Positions 45,179 to 54,398 of a DNA stretch of 64,000 bases are shown one piece after another. Source of the DNA: Isoptericola halotolerans (GTDB lineage: Bacteria; Actinomycetota; Actinomycetes; Actinomycetales; Cellulomonadaceae); assembly GCF_013149785.1 (NCBI RefSeq), contig NZ_JABEZU010000001.1:620001-684000 (forward strand), read 5' to 3'. The position numbers and the translations under genes are program-made. Each line of letters starts with the position of its first letter. Within the stretch, counting starts at the first letter, position 1. The notes below the pieces were generated by a model. It was not told where the DNA came from. It made no database searches and worked only from the letters and a program-made list of their open reading frames with translations.

Positions 45179-46217
45179 GCGGACGCTGCACCTCATCGAC
45201 ACCCAGTCCGGCGGGGACGTCAGCCGGATCGTCACGGCCGGCGTCGAGCTCATCCCCGGGACGACCGTGCTGGAGAAGGCTCGATACCTGGAGCGCGAGG
45301 GTGACGGCCTGCGCCGCCTGCTGCTCTCGGAGCCCTACGGCGACCCCGCGATGTCGGTGGACCTCGTCGTGGAGCCGAGCCACCCCGAGGCACAGGCCGG
45401 CTACATCATCATGGAGGCGATGGGATACCCCCTGTACTCGGGGTCCAACACCATCTGCACCGCCACAGCCCTGCTGACCAGCGGCATGATCCCGATGCGC
45501 CCCGACGACGGGCTGCAGGCCGTGGTGCTGGAGTCCCCGGCCGGGCTGGCGCGCATCACCGCACAGATCGCCGGCGGCCGTGTCGAGTCGATCACCACCC
45601 AGGGCGAGCCGGCCTACGTGGCCGACGAAGGGCTCGTCGTCGACGTCCCGCACTACGGCGAGGTGCGGTTCGACCTGGTGTGGAGCGGTGCCTACTACGC
45701 GATGATCGAGGCTGCCGCCCACGGGTTCACCATCAACGCCGAGGAGCAGATCGCGCTGACGGCCTTCGGCGACGCCTTCGTCCGGGCCGCCCGCCCGGGG
45801 CTGCTGGAGGAGCACCCCGAGCTCGGTCACGTCGGCCCGCTGCCGTTCGCGCACTTCATGGGCCCGGTCCGCGGCGTGGGACCCGGCCACCTGGAGTCGC
45901 CGTCGGCGACCTACGTCCACCCCGGCGTGATCTGCCGCAGCCCCACGGGGACCGGCACCTCGGCACGGCTGGCGCTGATGGCTCAGCGCGGCGAGATCGC
46001 CGAGGGCGACGCGCTGGAGACGATCTCCCCGCGCGGCAGCCGGTTCGTCGGCACCGTGCTGGGGGAGGCGCACGTGGGCGCCTACCGGGCGCTGCACTCG
46101 ACCATCACCGGGTCGGCCCGGCTGCTCGCGCACTCGCAGATCACGGTCGACCTGGACGACCCGCTCGTCGACGCCTCCGACCTGGAGCACGTGCTCGCGG
46201 TGCAGGAACCTGCCTGA
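45168..46217 (+). CDS. Proline racemase family protein with Ser/Thr in place of both catalytic Cys
   Basis: A 349-residue homologue of proline racemase, 4-hydroxyproline 2-epimerase and trans-3-hydroxyproline dehydratase. These use two acid-base residues, usually a Cys pair. Here the first site reads YSGSNTIC with Ser91 where Cys is expected, and the second reads RSPTGTGTSARL with Thr260. Thr at the second site is typical of 3-hydroxyproline dehydratases; Ser at the first is seen in some epimerases, but the combination is unusual. Racemase activity is therefore unlikely and dehydration more plausible. ATG 45168 overlaps the dehydrogenase gene. Confidence 0.85.
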   Translation: MHRERTLHLIDTQSGGDVSRIVTAGVELIPGTTVLEKARYLEREGDGLRRLLLSEPYGDPAMSVDLVVEPSHPEAQAGYIIMEAMGYPLYSGSNTICTATALLTSGMIPMRPDDGLQAVVLESPAGLARITAQIAGGRVESITTQGEPAYVADEGLVVDVPHYGEVRFDLVWSGAYYAMIEAAAHGFTINAEEQIALTAFGDAFVRAARPGLLEEHPELGHVGPLPFAHFMGPVRGVGPGHLESPSATYVHPGVICRSPTGTGTSARLALMAQRGEIAEGDALETISPRGSRFVGTVLGEAHVGAYRALHSTITGSARLLAHSQITVDLDDPLVDASDLEHVLAVQEPA

Positions 46218-46270
46218 CGGCAGGTGCAACCCCCGCCTTCCCGTCCAGGGACGTGACAACATGCGGTGTG

Positions 46271-47485
46271 ATGACCCGCACGGACCCCGGTGACGCCGCC
46301 CTGCACGACCTCACCGGCCGCGCCTCCACGATGCTCGGCGTCTCGTTGAGCCTGGTCGGTTCGCTCGGCGGCTCGCGGCGGTCCACCGTCGTGCGATACA
46401 CCCGGCCCGGCGGCGACGCCGTCGTCGTCAAGCAGGTGCACGACGACGGCACGGAGGCCCGGGAGAGGTTCGTGCGGGAGGTCGTGGGGCTGAGGGTGCT
46501 CGACGGCGTCCCGCGGGCGCTGGCTCGCGACGACGACGCGATGGTCGTCGTCATGGATGACCTGGGTGACGGGCCGACGCTCGCCGACCTGCTGCTCGCC
46601 GACGATCGCGACACGGCCTGGGAGGGCACACGCGCATGGGCCCGCGCGCTCGGTGTGATGCTGGGACGGTCAGCTGGTCGACTCGGGGAAGCGCGGGAGC
46701 AGTTCGCGGCCGTGGGTGTGGACGCCCGCTGGTCGGCTCGCCACGTCGTGATCCGTGGCCTGTGCGTACTCACCGGGCGTGATCCGGACGATGTCCGCGC
46801 CGGTGACGCCGGCCTTGCCGACGAGCTGGCCCGCGTCGAGGCAGTCCTGCGGCCCAGTGCCTCCGACGTGCTCTCGCCGACCGACACCTGCCCCGACAAC
46901 GCGATCCTGACGAGGGTCGGCTGGCGGTTCCTCGACCTCGAGGGCACCTCTGTCCAGCACGTGGCGCTCGACGCCGCGTACACACTGCTGCCCTTCGCGA
47001 CCTGCTGGTGCGTCTACGACCCGCCCCCCGGCCTCACCGACGATCTGATCGGCACGTTCCGTGCCGGGCTCGGCGAGGCGGCCCCGGCACTGGCGGACTC
47101 ACCCACCTGGGACGACGACGTCGACGCGGCCTGTGCAGGGTGGATCCTGGCTGCGACCGGCTGGATGGAACGCGGCGCGCAGGCGGGAGATCCGCACGTC
47201 GGATTCACCGACCAGGCGCCGCCGTACCGTGAGCTGCTGGTGAACCGCTGGCGCTGGGGCGCGGCCCACCTGGGGTACACGTTCCCGCGGCTGGCCGAGA
47301 TGTTCGCCGACGCCGCCGAGCGCGCCGACGCCGCATGGGACGCACCACGCCTGGCCGGATACCCAGCGTTCGCCTCGTCACGGGTCGTCGGAGAGTCGTT
47401 CCGTCGTGCGTCGGGGCCAGGCTCCGATGTCGTGCGCGCCGACCTCGACGCCTACGTCGACCAGGGGATCGACCCTCGGACCTGA
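46271..47485 (+). CDS. Phosphotransferase-like protein (APH/kinase-like fold)
   Basis: A 404-residue protein with an N-terminal lobe containing a probable ATP-lysine (DAVVVKQVHDD) and a C-terminal lobe with DTCPDNAIL in place of the HGDxxxxN catalytic loop and FLDLEGTS in place of the DFG-type metal loop. His is replaced, so activity may be altered. These proteins resemble aminoglycoside phosphotransferases in fold only; no resistance role is implied. ATG 46271 is chosen from the ORF start. Its stop lies in the minus-35 region of the trpS promoter. Confidence 0.65.
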   Translation: MTRTDPGDAALHDLTGRASTMLGVSLSLVGSLGGSRRSTVVRYTRPGGDAVVVKQVHDDGTEARERFVREVVGLRVLDGVPRALARDDDAMVVVMDDLGDGPTLADLLLADDRDTAWEGTRAWARALGVMLGRSAGRLGEAREQFAAVGVDARWSARHVVIRGLCVLTGRDPDDVRAGDAGLADELARVEAVLRPSASDVLSPTDTCPDNAILTRVGWRFLDLEGTSVQHVALDAAYTLLPFATCWCVYDPPPGLTDDLIGTFRAGLGEAAPALADSPTWDDDVDAACAGWILAATGWMERGAQAGDPHVGFTDQAPPYRELLVNRWRWGAAHLGYTFPRLAEMFADAAERADAAWDAPRLAGYPAFASSRVVGESFRRASGPGSDVVRADLDAYVDQGIDPRT

Positions 47486-47496
47486 TCCGCTAGCCT
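47469..47496 (+). promoter_or_regulatory. Promoter of the trpS leader
   Basis: TCGACC (47469-47474), a 16-base spacer and TAGCCT (47491-47496). The predicted start is close to A47503, the first base of the leader-peptide ATG, so the leader would be translated without an untranslated region. Confidence 0.6.
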
Positions 47497-47502
47497 GGTC
47501 GC

Positions 47503-47547
47503 ATGACGGGGCGTACCGACTGGTGGCGGCTGCAGCAGCAGTCGTGA
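47503..47547 (+). CDS. trpS leader peptide with tandem Trp codons
   Basis: It encodes MTGRTDWWRLQQQS, 14 codons with two adjacent Trp codons at positions 7-8. Trp is the rarest amino acid, so a WW pair in a short ORF before a tryptophanyl-tRNA synthetase gene is the signature of ribosome-mediated attenuation. When Trp-tRNA is scarce the ribosome should stall here and prevent the downstream terminator from forming. Confidence 0.8.
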   Translation: MTGRTDWWRLQQQS

Positions 47548-47566
47548 CCTGACGCGCCCCGAGCCC

Positions 47567-47603
47567 ACGAGTCCCGAGCTGCCCGCCGCAGCCCGGGACT
47601 CGT
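47567..47603 (+). terminator. Attenuator hairpin of trpS
   Basis: ACGAGTCCCG (47567-47576) pairs perfectly with CGGGACTCGT (47594-47603), 20 bases after the leader stop. GGCTGC in the leader (47528-47533) can pair with GCAGCC in the loop (47588-47593), a possible competing structure. A second small palindrome lies at 47611-47627. Confidence 0.65.
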
Positions 47604-47658
47604 CGCGTTGGTGCCGACGTCGGGCACCGGTGGCCGGCACCCACCGAAGGAGCCGACC

Positions 47659-48798
47659 ATGAGCACCACCACGACCACCAGCCCCAGCCCCGTCGCTGCG
47701 CCAGCACCGGTGCCCGAGACCGACACCGAGACCGCCTCCGTCCGGGCGGCCCGCACCCGCAGCGCCGAGATCGAGCGGCGCATCGCACGCGACCCGAGCA
47801 TGTTCCGGGTGCTCACCGGAGACCGCCCCACGGGCGCGCTGCACCTGGGCCACTACCTCGGCACGCTGGCCAACCGGGTGCGGCTGCAGGACGCCGGCGT
47901 GGACGTCGTCCTCGTCGTCGCCGACTACCAGGTCATCACCGACCGCGACGAGACCGGCAACCTGCCCGCCGTCGTGCGCGAGGTGGTGCTCGACTACCTC
48001 GCGGCCGGCATCGACCCGGGCCGGTCCACGGTGTTCGCCCACTCCTCGGTGGCGGCCCTGCACCAGCTCATGCTGCCGTTCCTGTCGCTGGTGACGGTGG
48101 CCGAGCTGGAGCGCAACCCGACGGTGAAGGCGGAGGCGGTGGATGCTGCCGGCCGGCAGGGGCGCGGCATGTCCGGGCTGCTGCTCACCTACCCGGTCCA
48201 CCAGGCTGCCGACATCCTGGCGGTGCACGGCAACCTGGTGCCGGTGGGCGCCGACCAGCTGCCGCACCTGGAGACCTCGCGGACGGTCGCGCGGCGGTTC
48301 AACCAGCGGTTCAGCGCGGCGCAGCCGTACTTCGCCGAGCCGGAGCCGCTGCTCGCCGACACCCCGACGGTGCTGGGGAACGACGGCGCCAAGATGTCGA
48401 AGTCGCGGGGCAACGTGCTCGAGCTGCGGGCCGACGAGGACGAGACGGCCGCCTACCTGCGGCGGGCCCGGACCGACTCGCAGCGGCACATCACCTTTGA
48501 GCCGGACACCCGCCCGGAGGTGGCGAGCCTGCTGCGGCTGGGCGCGCACTTCGTCGGGACGACGCCGGAGGCCCTGGCGGACACGATCGGTGCGGCCGGC
48601 GCCGGGCGGCTCAAGGAGGTCGTCACCGAGGCGGTCGTCGAGGGGCTCCGCCCGCTCCGTGCCCGACGGCGGTCCCTGGCAGCGGACGGGCCCGCCGTCG
48701 TCGGCGAGGTGCTCGCGCGCGGGGCGCAGCGCGCGACGGTGCTCGCGGAGGGCACGCTCACCGACGTCCGCGAGCTCATGGGGATGACGTACCTCTGA
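47659..48798 (+). CDS. trpS: Tryptophanyl-tRNA synthetase
   Basis: A 379-residue class-I synthetase that charges tRNA-Trp. HLGH at residues 62-65 is the HIGH motif and KMSKS at 245-249 the second signature. The first 45 residues are a disordered Thr/Pro/Ala extension before RVLTGDRPTGALHLGHYLG. ATG 47659 follows AAGGAG. The attenuator upstream and the VVADYQVITDRD segment resemble the auxiliary, indolmycin-resistant TrpRS of Streptomyces (trpRS1), whose expression is known to be controlled by attenuation. Whether this genome has a second trpS is not visible here. Confidence 0.92.
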   Translation: MSTTTTTSPSPVAAPAPVPETDTETASVRAARTRSAEIERRIARDPSMFRVLTGDRPTGALHLGHYLGTLANRVRLQDAGVDVVLVVADYQVITDRDETGNLPAVVREVVLDYLAAGIDPGRSTVFAHSSVAALHQLMLPFLSLVTVAELERNPTVKAEAVDAAGRQGRGMSGLLLTYPVHQAADILAVHGNLVPVGADQLPHLETSRTVARRFNQRFSAAQPYFAEPEPLLADTPTVLGNDGAKMSKSRGNVLELRADEDETAAYLRRARTDSQRHITFEPDTRPEVASLLRLGAHFVGTTPEALADTIGAAGAGRLKEVVTEAVVEGLRPLRARRRSLAADGPAVVGEVLARGAQRATVLAEGTLTDVRELMGMTYL

Positions 48799-48806
48799 GC
48801 CTTAGG

Positions 48807-48892
48807 TCGCCGAACATGCCCTGACGACGGCCGAACATGTGATGGCGGCCCGTCCCGGACTCGGGACGGGCCGCCATCACATGTTCGGCGAC
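48807..48892. terminator. Very long hairpin between convergent trpS and pckG
   Basis: Left arm 48830-48856 and right arm 48863-48889 are perfectly complementary over 27 bases with a 6-base loop. A further copy of the arm end, GTCGCCGAACATG (48807-48819), could pair with CATGTTCGGCGAC (48880-48892) instead. Serves both converging genes. Confidence 0.75.
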
Positions 48893-48903
48893 GGGGGGAG
48901 GGG

Positions 48904-50832
48904 TCAGCGGAGGCGGTCGGCGAGCCGGTCGAGCTGGTCACGCAGAGCCTGCGGGACACGGTCGCCGAAGGTGTCGAAGAACTCCTCCGTCAGCCGGGTC
49001 TCGGCCAGCCAAGCGTCGCCGGGCACGTCGAACAGGGCGGCCAGGTCCTCGTCGGCCAGGTCGAGCCCGCTGACGTCCAGCGCTCCCGGAGCCGGGAGGA
49101 GCCCGACGGGGGACGGGACGGCACCGGAGTCGGTGCGCACGCCCCGGGACCGGTCGATCTGCTCGGTGATCCACTTGACCACGCGGGAGTTCTCCCCGAA
49201 CCCGGGCCAGATGAACGAACCCTCGGCGTCCTTGCGGAACCAGTTGACCTGGAAGACCTTCGGCCGGTGCTCGGAGGACAGCCCGCTGCCCACCCGCAGC
49301 CAGTGCGACCAGTGGTCGGCCATGTTGTAGCCGCAGAACGGCAGCATGGCGAAGGGGTCGCGACGCAGCTCGCCGACGGCACCCTCGGCCGCCGCCGTGC
49401 GCTCGGAGCTGATGGTCGCACCCATGAAGACGCCGTGCTCCCAGCTCGTCGCCTGGGCGACCAGCGGAACGTTCGACGCCCGGCGCCCACCGAAGACGAT
49501 CGCGTCCACCGGCACGCCCGCCGGGTCCTCCCACCCGTCCGCGATGGACGGGCACTGTGCGGCGGCCACCGTGAACCGGGAGTTCGGGTGCGCGGCGGGC
49601 TTGTCGGAGGACGGCGTCCAGTCGTTGCCCTGCCAGTCGATCAGGTGCTCCGGCGGCTCCGCGGTGAGGCCCTCCCACCACACGTCGCCGTCGTCCGTCA
49701 GCGCGACGTTGGTGAAGATGACGTCGTGGGTGAGCGTCTCGATGGCGGTCGGGTTGGTCTCGACGCCCGTGCCCGGCGCGACGCCGAAGAACCCGGCCTC
49801 CGGGTTGATGGCGCGCAGCGAGCCGTCCTGGCCGGGGCGCATCCAGACGATGTCGTCGCCGATGGTCTCGACCGTCCACCCCGGCACGGTCGGCTGCAGC
49901 ATGGCGAGGTTCGTCTTGCCGCACGCGCTGGGGAACGCGGCCGCCAGGTGGTACTGGCGCTGCTCGGGCGAGGTGACCCGGATGAGCAGCATGTGCTCGG
50001 CCAGCCAGCCCTCGTCGCGGGCCATCGCCGAGGCGATGCGCAGCGCGAAGCACTTCTTGCCGAGCAGCGCGTTGCCGCCGTACCCGGAGCCGTAGGACCA
50101 GATCTCCCGGCTCTCGGGGTAGTGGACGATGTACTTCTCGTCGTTGCACGGCCACGCGACGTCCTCGTGCCGCGTGCCGTCGTCCTCGACGAGCGGTGCG
50201 CCCACCGAGTGCACCGCGGGCACCCACTGCCGGCCACCGTCGATGAGGTCGAGCACCTCGCTCGAGACCCGCGTCATGACGTGCATGGAGACGACGACGT
50301 AGGGCGAGTCGGTGACCTCGATGCCGACCTGGGAGATCGGACCCCCGACGGGACCCATGGAGAACGGCACCACGTACATCGTGCGGCCCCGCATCGAGCC
50401 CTCGAAGACGCCGTCCAGCTCGGCACGCATCTCGGCCGGGTCCCGCCAGTTGTTCGTGGGGCCGGCGTCGCCCTCGCGCTCGGAGCAGATGAACGTGCGG
50501 GACTCGACGCGGGCGACGTCCGACGGGTTCGACCGGGCGAGGTAGGAGTTCGGTCGCCTCTCCTCGTTCAGCCTGGTCAGCGTGCCGGCCTCGACCATGC
50601 CGTCGATCAGCCGCTGCTTCTCCTCGGCGGACCCGTCGCACCACACGACGTCGTCCGGCTGGGTCAGCTCGGCGATCTCGGCGACCCAGGCGTGGGGGTC
50701 GCGGGTCGGCACGCTGCCCGACGGCGTCGCCGCGGTCGTGGGGTACCCGGCGGCGTCGGTGCGGTCCAGCAGGTCGGGGACGATCTCGGCGAGCGCGAGG
50801 CGGGTCCGGCGGGGATTGGCGGTGAAGGTCAT
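48904..50832 (-). CDS. pckG: Phosphoenolpyruvate carboxykinase (GTP)
   Basis: A 642-residue enzyme that makes PEP from oxaloacetate and GTP, the first gluconeogenic step. It has the kinase-1a P-loop [13 protein letters not shown] with the reactive Cys, and the substrate-binding [18 protein letters not shown] and [12 protein letters not shown] regions. It is about 30 residues longer than most at the N terminus because of a weakly conserved leader segment. ATG 50832 has a GGAG element upstream. It is divergent from a RamB-like regulator, which fits control by acetate or other gluconeogenic carbon sources. Confidence 0.93.
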   Translation of the reverse strand: MTFTANPRRTRLALAEIVPDLLDRTDAAGYPTTAATPSGSVPTRDPHAWVAEIAELTQPDDVVWCDGSAEEKQRLIDGMVEAGTLTRLNEERRPNSYLARSNPSDVARVESRTFICSEREGDAGPTNNWRDPAEMRAELDGVFEGSMRGRTMYVVPFSMGPVGGPISQVGIEVTDSPYVVVSMHVMTRVSSEVLDLIDGGRQWVPAVHSVGAPLVEDDGTRHEDVAWPCNDEKYIVHYPESREIWSYGSGYGGNALLGKKCFALRIASAMARDEGWLAEHMLLIRVTSPEQRQYHLAAAFPSACGKTNLAMLQPTVPGWTVETIGDDIVWMRPGQDGSLRAINPEAGFFGVAPGTGVETNPTAIETLTHDVIFTNVALTDDGDVWWEGLTAEPPEHLIDWQGNDWTPSSDKPAAHPNSRFTVAAAQCPSIADGWEDPAGVPVDAIVFGGRRASNVPLVAQATSWEHGVFMGATISSERTAAAEGAVGELRRDPFAMLPFCGYNMADHWSHWLRVGSGLSSEHRPKVFQVNWFRKDAEGSFIWPGFGENSRVVKWITEQIDRSRGVRTDSGAVPSPVGLLPAPGALDVSGLDLADEDLAALFDVPGDAWLAETRLTEEFFDTFGDRVPQALRDQLDRLADRLR

Positions 50833-50926
50833 CGGTGCTCCTGGATCGACGCGGGTCCCGCCCGGGGGGCGAGGTCTCTGTTCTCACCCTGGACCCGAAC
50901 AGGCGGCCCTTTCCACCAAGTCGGCC

Positions 50927-50959
50927 GTGAAGATTCGCAGATCTTCACGTAACGTGAAG
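50927..50959. promoter_or_regulatory. Operator-like GTGAAG sites between pckG and the RamB-like gene
   Basis: GTGAAGAT (50927-50934) and ATCTTCAC (50941-50948) form an inverted repeat around six bases, and a third GTGAAG (50954-50959) ends two bases before the regulator start codon. Placement suits autoregulation and control of pckG. Confidence 0.5.
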
Positions 50960-50961
50960 CC

Positions 50962-52443
50962 ATGACCGTAGCAACGCCGTCGGACACCCCGGACCTCATC
51001 ACCCTGGGCCGGCGCATCCGGCACGCCCGCACCTCCCGCGGGCTCACGTTGGACGGCCTGGGCCGGTCGGTGGACTGCGCACCCAGCCTGCTCTCGCTGA
51101 TCGAGAACGGGCGCCGTGAGCCACGGCTCTCGCTGCTGCGTGCGCTCGCCGAGGCGCTCGGCGTGACCCTGGCCGACCTGCTCGCCGACGAGCCGCCGTC
51201 GCGTCGCGCCGAGCTCGAGATCGCCCTGGAGCGGGCTCAGCGCGGTCCCCTCTTCGGTGCGCTCGGGCTGCCGGCGGTCCGGCCGAGCCAGAAGCTGCCC
51301 GTCCCGGTGCTCGAGCAGCTCGTCGGCCTGCACGTCGAGCTCGCCCGGCGGGAGGAGGAGGCCATCGCCACGCCCGAGGAGGCCCGGCGCGCCAACACCG
51401 TGCTGCGCACGGAGCGCCAGGAGCGTGACAACCACATGCCGCAGATCGAGGCGGTGGCCCACGACATGACGCGCCGCGCCGGCTACACCGGGGGAGCGCT
51501 GACCCACCGGACCGTGGCCCGCATCGCCGAGGACCTGGGGCTGACGATCCTGCACGTGGACGACCTGCCGCGCTCCGCGCGCTCGGTGACCGACTGGAAG
51601 AACGGCCGCATCTACCTTCCGCCGGCCTCGATCCCCGGGGGTCACGGGCTGCGATCTCTCGCGCTGCAGGCGATCGGGCACCGCGTGCTCGGCCACGAGC
51701 GTCCCCGGTCCTACGGCGAGTTCCTGCGTCAGCGCGTCGAGATCACCTACTTCGCCGCGGCCTGCCTGATCCCGGAACCCGCTGCGGTGGAGTTCCTGAC
51801 CCAGCGCAAGCGCCAGAAGGACCTCGCGGTGGAGGACTTCCGGGACGCGTTCGGCGTCACCCACGAGGCCGCCGCGATGCGCCTGACGAACCTCGCCACG
51901 GTGCACCTGGGCATCCCCCTGCACTTCCTGCGGGTGGGCGACGACGGCGCCCTGTTCCGCGGGTACGCCAACGACGGCATCCCGTTGCCCCAGGACGTCA
52001 CCGGCGCCATCGAGGGGCAGCTGGTGTGCCGGTGGTGGCCGGCGCGCGAGGCGTTCCGCCGACGGGACCGCGCCACGGAGTCCTACCAGTACACCGACAC
52101 GCCGGCGGGGACCTTCTGGGACTCGGTGCAGACGGGGACGGCGGCGGACGGCCGGCAGTTCTCCATCACGGTCGGCGTGCCGTACGTGCACGCGAAGTGG
52201 TTCCGGGGCCGCGACACGCAGGTGCGCCACACCTCGACGTGCCCGGACCCCGCCTGCTGCCAGCGGCCGCCGTCGGACCTCACCGAACGCTGGCAGGCGC
52301 ACTCCTGGCCGAGCGCCCGCATGCACCAGCAGGTGCTCGCGGCCCTGCCGCGCGGGGTGTTCCCCGGGGTGGACGACACGGACGTCTACCGTTTCCTGGA
52401 GCGGCACGCCCCGGCGGACGACGACGGGCGACCGGCGGGATGA
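50962..52443 (+). CDS. XRE-family regulator of the RamB/ScfR type
   Basis: A 493-residue regulator. Residues 12-70 form the XRE helix-turn-helix (LDGLGRSVDCAPSLLSLIE). The middle (about 160-290) is an ImmA/IrrE-like domain with a degenerate metal motif (GHRVLGHERP), and the C terminus is a Cys-containing short-chain fatty-acyl sensor region (CPDPACCQRP). In Corynebacterium, RamB controls acetate and gluconeogenic genes; the divergent pckG fits this. ATG 50962 follows CGTGAAG, which is also an operator-like site. Confidence 0.85.
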   Translation: MTVATPSDTPDLITLGRRIRHARTSRGLTLDGLGRSVDCAPSLLSLIENGRREPRLSLLRALAEALGVTLADLLADEPPSRRAELEIALERAQRGPLFGALGLPAVRPSQKLPVPVLEQLVGLHVELARREEEAIATPEEARRANTVLRTERQERDNHMPQIEAVAHDMTRRAGYTGGALTHRTVARIAEDLGLTILHVDDLPRSARSVTDWKNGRIYLPPASIPGGHGLRSLALQAIGHRVLGHERPRSYGEFLRQRVEITYFAAACLIPEPAAVEFLTQRKRQKDLAVEDFRDAFGVTHEAAAMRLTNLATVHLGIPLHFLRVGDDGALFRGYANDGIPLPQDVTGAIEGQLVCRWWPAREAFRRRDRATESYQYTDTPAGTFWDSVQTGTAADGRQFSITVGVPYVHAKWFRGRDTQVRHTSTCPDPACCQRPPSDLTERWQAHSWPSARMHQQVLAALPRGVFPGVDDTDVYRFLERHAPADDDGRPAG

Positions 52444-53051
52444 GCACGCTGCTCGTCCGGGTCGCGGCCCTGCCGGGAGGGCGGACCTCGCCGGCCTACC
52501 GGGACGTCCGCACGGCGCTGCTGGACAGCGTCCTCACCGCGGCCGGCCTCGACCTCGGTGGGGCGGTCGCCGTCCTGCGGCGTCGCTGCCTCACGTGCGG
52601 CGGGACCGATCACGGCAAGCCCGAGGTCCCGGCGGCGCTGGCGGCGGGCTGGCACATCGGCGTGGCGCACACCGCGACCCGGGTGGTCGTGGCGGCGTCC
52701 GGTGCCGGTCCGTGCGGTGTCGACGTCGAGGACGTCGACGCGGTCGCCCGGGCGCCCGTGGCGCCGGTGCTGCTCGCGCCCGAGGAGCGGGCGGACGCCG
52801 GTGCGGAGTCGGTAGAACGGCTCGCGCGGACCTGGGTCCGCAAGGAGGCGCTCCTGAAGGCCGTGGGCCACGGGCTGGCCGTGGACCCCGCGTCGGTGGT
52901 CCTCGACGGCGAGCAGCGTGCTCCGCGGGTCGTGCGCTGGGCGGGTCCCGGTCGTGCGCCGGTGCCGGCGGCCTGGGTGGAGGACGACCTGCCCGCGACC
53001 CTGGGCGTGCCGCGCGCGCTGGTCAGCGCCGTCGCGCTGCGCGCGCCCTGA
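52440..53051 (+). CDS. 4'-phosphopantetheinyl transferase superfamily protein
   Basis: A 203-residue transferase that activates carrier proteins by moving the phosphopantetheine arm of CoA to a serine. Motifs: GVDVED with Asp95 and Glu97 (metal) and TWVRKEALLKA with Trp132, Lys135, Glu136 and Lys140. It is of the Sfp-like half-repeat type. ATG 52440 overlaps the regulator gene (ATGA). The nearest carrier domain is in the Pls-like synthetase about 4 kb away, the likely client. Its end overlaps the M1 peptidase gene by 29 bases, tail to tail. Confidence 0.88.
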   Translation: MSTLLVRVAALPGGRTSPAYRDVRTALLDSVLTAAGLDLGGAVAVLRRRCLTCGGTDHGKPEVPAALAAGWHIGVAHTATRVVVAASGAGPCGVDVEDVDAVARAPVAPVLLAPEERADAGAESVERLARTWVRKEALLKAVGHGLAVDPASVVLDGEQRAPRVVRWAGPGRAPVPAAWVEDDLPATLGVPRALVSAVALRAP

Positions 53052-54387
53052 GACCGGCGCCGCGGGAGCCGGGTTCCCCGCCCGACGGCAGGTCCGGCAG
53101 CTCGGCGTCGTCGAGCCAGCGGTCCAGCAGCTCGTCGAGGCCGTCCGGGGCCGCCGCCACCTCGAGCACCAGCGACCGCAGGTCCGCCGTCGTGGCGTGG
53201 CCGTGCCGGTGCCGACCGGTCCAGGTCTGCAGGAGCTCGAAGAAGGCGTCGTCGCCGAGCGTCAGGCGCAGCGCGTGCAGCGTGAGCGCCCCGCGCTTGT
53301 ACAGCCGGTCGTCGAACATGAGGTCGGGCCCCGGGTCGGCGATGACCAGGTCCTGCTCGAGCACGGCGAGCCGGCCGTGGTGCTCGCGGGCGACCTGGTC
53401 CGCCGTCGGGCCTCCCGACCCCTCCGACCACAGCCACTCCGCGTAGCAGGCGAACCCCTCGTTGAGCCAGATGTCGCGCCACGCCCGCACCGAGACGCTG
53501 TTGCCGAACCACTGGTGGGCGAGCTCGTGGGCGACGAGGCGGTCGGAGCCCTTGCTCCCGTCCAGGTGGTTCGCGCCGAACACCGAGACCCCGTGCGCCT
53601 CGAGCGGGATCTCGAGCGGGTCGGACGTGACCACGACCGTGTACTCGGCGAACGGGTACGGCCCGAAGAGGCCCTCGAACAGGGAGAAGAGCTCGTCGTG
53701 CCGATCCAGGTCGTGCGCGACGTCGGCGGCCTGGCCCGCAGGCCGGGCCACGCGGGCACGGTCGCCCAGGGCCGCGACGTCGTACGGGCCCACCTGCACC
53801 GTGGCGAGGTAGGAGCACATCGGCTCGGTGCGCTCGAACGTCCAGGTGCGGGTCCCGGCCCGGCGGGTGACCGTGCGGAGGGGCGCGTTGGCGACCACGG
53901 TGTACGGGGCGTCGGTCGTGACCGACAGGTCGTACGTCGCCTTGTACCCGGGGTGGTCGTTGCAGGGGAACCAGGTGGGCGCACCCGTGGGCTGCCCGGC
54001 GACGAGCGCTCCCTCGGTCAGCTCCTCCCAGCCGACGTCGCCCCAGGGACCCGTGGCCGGTGCCGGGTTCCCGGCGTAGGCGACGGACACCGCTGCGGTG
54101 CCTCCGGCCTCCAGGGCGTCGGCGAGGCGGACCCGGACGGAGCCCTTGCGCTGGGAGTGGCGGACGCGGACCCCGTCGACCTCGACGCGGGAGACGCGCA
54201 GGCCCACGAGGTCGAGCTGCAGCTCGTCGAGCGCGCCGAGTGCGCGCACGGCCAGGCGGGCGCGGCCCTCGAGCCGGTTCGGTTCCACGCGGTAGCGCAG
54301 ATCCAGGTCGTAGTGGTCGACGACGTAGTCGCGCGACCCGTGGTGCGGCACGTAGGGGTCGGGGTCGCTCGCGCGGCTGTGCAGCAT
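53023..54387 (-). CDS. M1-family zinc aminopeptidase
   Basis: A 454-residue metallopeptidase, shorter than the 850-residue aminopeptidase N because it lacks the C-terminal superhelix. HELAH at residues 287-291 and Glu310 in NEGFACYAE are the zinc ligands and catalytic Glu. No signal peptide, so cytoplasmic. ATG 54387 lies 11 bases after the stop of the Pls-like gene, so they are cotranscribed. In Streptomyces albulus an M1-type zinc aminopeptidase degrades epsilon-poly-lysine, making this a candidate trimming or self-protection enzyme for the synthetase product (inference). Confidence 0.88.
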   Translation of the reverse strand: MLHSRASDPDPYVPHHGSRDYVVDHYDLDLRYRVEPNRLEGRARLAVRALGALDELQLDLVGLRVSRVEVDGVRVRHSQRKGSVRVRLADALEAGGTAAVSVAYAGNPAPATGPWGDVGWEELTEGALVAGQPTGAPTWFPCNDHPGYKATYDLSVTTDAPYTVVANAPLRTVTRRAGTRTWTFERTEPMCSYLATVQVGPYDVAALGDRARVARPAGQAADVAHDLDRHDELFSLFEGLFGPYPFAEYTVVVTSDPLEIPLEAHGVSVFGANHLDGSKGSDRLVAHELAHQWFGNSVSVRAWRDIWLNEGFACYAEWLWSEGSGGPTADQVAREHHGRLAVLEQDLVIADPGPDLMFDDRLYKRGALTLHALRLTLGDDAFFELLQTWTGRHRHGHATTADLRSLVLEVAAAPDGLDELLDRWLDDAELPDLPSGGEPGSRGAGLRARAARRR

Positions 54388-54398
54388 GGTCGGTGAGC

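Noticed and set aside
46271-47485. Aminoglycoside resistance gene
   Set aside because: Only the kinase-like fold is suggested; the catalytic His is replaced and nothing in the context indicates resistance.
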